Below are positions 4,342 to 5,771 of a stretch of 5,771 bases of DNA, in pieces. The stretch is from an uncultured Eubacteriales bacterium. GTDB taxonomy: Bacteria; Bacillota; Clostridia; Oscillospirales; CAG-272. The stretch's first letter is position 1, and the number at the start of each line of letters is the position of its first letter. The notes below the pieces were generated by a model. That model saw nothing but the letters and a program-made list of their open reading frames with translations, did not search any database and was not told the DNA's origin. The stretch is taken from assembly GCA_934477985.1 (NCBI GenBank), contig CAKSOR010000195.1:1-5771 (forward strand). Reading direction: 5' to 3'. The position numbers and the translations under genes were made by a program.

Positions 4342-5771
4342 TTATTTCTGGTCGGTTGAGACTGAAGCTCTGCGCCTTGCGGGAGAGACGCCGAAATACT
4401 TCTTGAAGCAATAGCTGAAGTAATGCTGGTCGCTGTATCCGCAGCGCGAGGCTATCTCGAGTATCTTCATCTGCGTGCAGGTGAGCATATCGTCCGCCGC
4501 CTTCATCCTGCGGTCGGAGAGCAGTGTCGTGAAGTTCTCGTGGCGGTACTTTTTGATAAGTGAGCTCAGATAGTTCGGGCTGACATAGAGTCTCGCGCTT
4601 ATGTCGGTCAGCGAGAGCGACTCGTTCGAGTACTCGTTGTCGATTATCTCCATGACGCGGTCGCAGAGAAGCTCCGAGGTTTCTTTGCGGCTTTGCAGCA
4701 GGAGCAATTTCGCGTTAAGGCAGAGCTTTTCGATGTCGCTCTTGACGTTCGGCTCGGAGTCGTAGAGCGCCGCGCGGTTGCAGACCGGGTTGCTCTTTAT
4801 CAGCTCCGAGAGCGCCTCGCTGTCGTTTGCCGAGCTCATCGTTCGGTAGACGGTCGCGAGTATCTGTATCACAAGGTAGTTCATGCCGTGCTTGTTCTCC
4901 TCGCAGAGGTTCGAGATGAACGAGCTGAGCTCCTCGTCAGTGCCGACCTTCAGCAGCTGCTCGAGCTTATATACCGACTTCTCGACGTTCTCGAACTCGC
5001 CGGCGCTGTCCCGCTCCGAGTCGGTTATGAACCGCACCGCGCCGTCTCCGTCGGCTGTGTAGCGTCTCGCCGTGATCGCCTCGAAATACGCGCCGGAGCT
5101 TCCCGAGAGCTTCTCAAACGGGCGGCTGATGCCGATAGTGCAGGTCTGCCCTAAGATTCTCGCGGCGCTCTGCACAAGCTCGCGCGACGGCAGACGGAGT
5201 TCTTCCGAGAGATCCTTGTCCGAGGCGGCGAGAGTGATTATCCGACCGTTGACGAGAAAGCTCTCGGAGCACAGATAGCCGCGCAGGATGTTGTTGACGA
5301 AATCTATATGTTCGCTTCCGGTGCAGGTCACGCCCTGGCGCTTGAATTTCAGCGCCATGACCGCGAAGCTGTGGCTGTCGGTCTTCTCGCATATGCCGAG
5401 CGAGACCGCGCGGCCTAAGAGCAGATCGTCGCCGGGCGCGTCCTCGCCGCTTCCGAGCAGGAGAGGGAGCAGAAACTCGCTTATCTCGAGCCGTCTTTTT
5501 GACTGCTCGTCTCCCTCGCGGCTCTTTATGCGGTCGAAATACTCGTCCATGCGCGATTTTATCTTGCCGAGCTCCTTTGTGAGCTCGGCCGCCGAGATCG
5601 GCTTTAAAAGGTAGCCGATTATATTGTACTGTATCGCGGTCTGCGCGTAACGGAAATCGTCGTAGCCGCTGAGGATGACTATCTGCGTCGCCGGACGGAG
5701 CTCGCGGACGTTTTTCGCGAGCTCGAGACCGGTCATCATCGGCATGCGGATGTCGGTAAGTATAAGGTCGG
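4342..5771 (-). CDS. Response regulator with AraC-type DNA-binding domain, YesN-like (5' end cut by window edge)
   Basis: The frame is open from the window edge to TAA at 4344-4342, giving 475 visible codons; about 50 N-terminal residues are outside. The visible part starts with DLILTDIRMPMMTGLEL, the end of the receiver's third strand. The Asp of LTDIRMP (codon 5754-5752) is the expected phosphorylation site, and ILSGYDDF and the Lys of LLKP further on complete the receiver core, so it should be functional. A long middle region (~100-350) without a motif I recognise is usual for YesN-like regulators. The last ~107 residues are two helix-turn-helix units: LSLTDISARLYVSPNYLSSLIKKY, then ILEIASRCGYSDQHYFSYCFKKYFGVSP. 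It is the partner of the kinase encoded next. Targets are likely sugar uptake or degradation genes outside the window; the palindrome at 4278-4293 is a less likely site. Confidence 0.92.
   Translation of the reverse strand, partial: DLILTDIRMPMMTGLELAKNVRELRPATQIVILSGYDDFRYAQTAIQYNIIGYLLKPISAAELTKELGKIKSRMDEYFDRIKSREGDEQSKRRLEISEFLLPLLLGSGEDAPGDDLLLGRAVSLGICEKTDSHSFAVMALKFKRQGVTCTGSEHIDFVNNILRGYLCSESFLVNGRIITLAASDKDLSEELRLPSRELVQSAARILGQTCTIGISRPFEKLSGSSGAYFEAITARRYTADGDGAVRFITDSERDSAGEFENVEKSVYKLEQLLKVGTDEELSSFISNLCEENKHGMNYLVIQILATVYRTMSSANDSEALSELIKSNPVCNRAALYDSEPNVKSDIEKLCLNAKLLLLQSRKETSELLCDRVMEIIDNEYSNESLSLTDISARLYVSPNYLSSLIKKYRHENFTTLLSDRRMKAADDMLTCTQMKILEIASRCGYSDQHYFSYCFKKYFGVSPARRRASVSTDQK

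Noticed and set aside
4693..5154. Plus-strand open frame opposite the response regulator
   Set aside because: It is a shadow of the regulator's codon bias, with no ribosome site or domain motif.

Overview
The window suggests a Gram-positive, gut-type Clostridia (Firmicutes) genome of moderately high GC. The evidence is a YesM/YesN-style two-component pair, a lipoprotein-type sugar-binding protein, AGGAG-type ribosome sites and small hairpin elements. The exact taxon is inference; no rRNA or tRNA is present.

Left part (1-690, minus): the N-terminal 230 residues of an AraC-family regulator with a cupin sensor domain, cut by the window edge inside its DNA-binding domain. It is divergent from a plus-strand gene remnant. 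The gap between them (691-1144) is densely structured: a 20-bp palindrome (777-796), two direct repeats about two helical turns apart (804-837), a perfect TATAAT (861-866) and then at once a ~94-bp hairpin (866-959). This looks like an AraC-activated promoter with a MITE-like element sitting at its start site.

Middle part (1145-1596, plus): a decayed FAD-dependent oxidoreductase. Its dinucleotide-binding N-terminus is readable only by joining frames. It has a frameshift near the start, a second lesion near 1273, an 89-bp palindromic element at 1433-1521 flanked by CTAA duplications, and a lost C-terminus. A weak hairpin plus T-run follows, right against the convergent operon.

Right part (5771-1610, minus): a three-gene signalling set in the order response regulator (YesN-like, AraC output), sensor histidine kinase (YesM/LytS-like with a large extracellular sensor domain), then a periplasmic-binding-protein-like lipoprotein. 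The binding protein overlaps the kinase by 20 bp. No ABC permease or ATPase is visible. The likely logic is that the lipoprotein binds a sugar outside the cell, modulates the kinase, and the kinase phosphorylates the regulator, which activates a transport or carbohydrate-use operon elsewhere. This parallels the xylose-sensing XylFII-LytS-YesN system of Clostridium beijerinckii. A heptamer tandem repeat and a palindrome overlapping a TATAAT box lie between regulator and kinase, so kinase and binding protein may have their own promoter.
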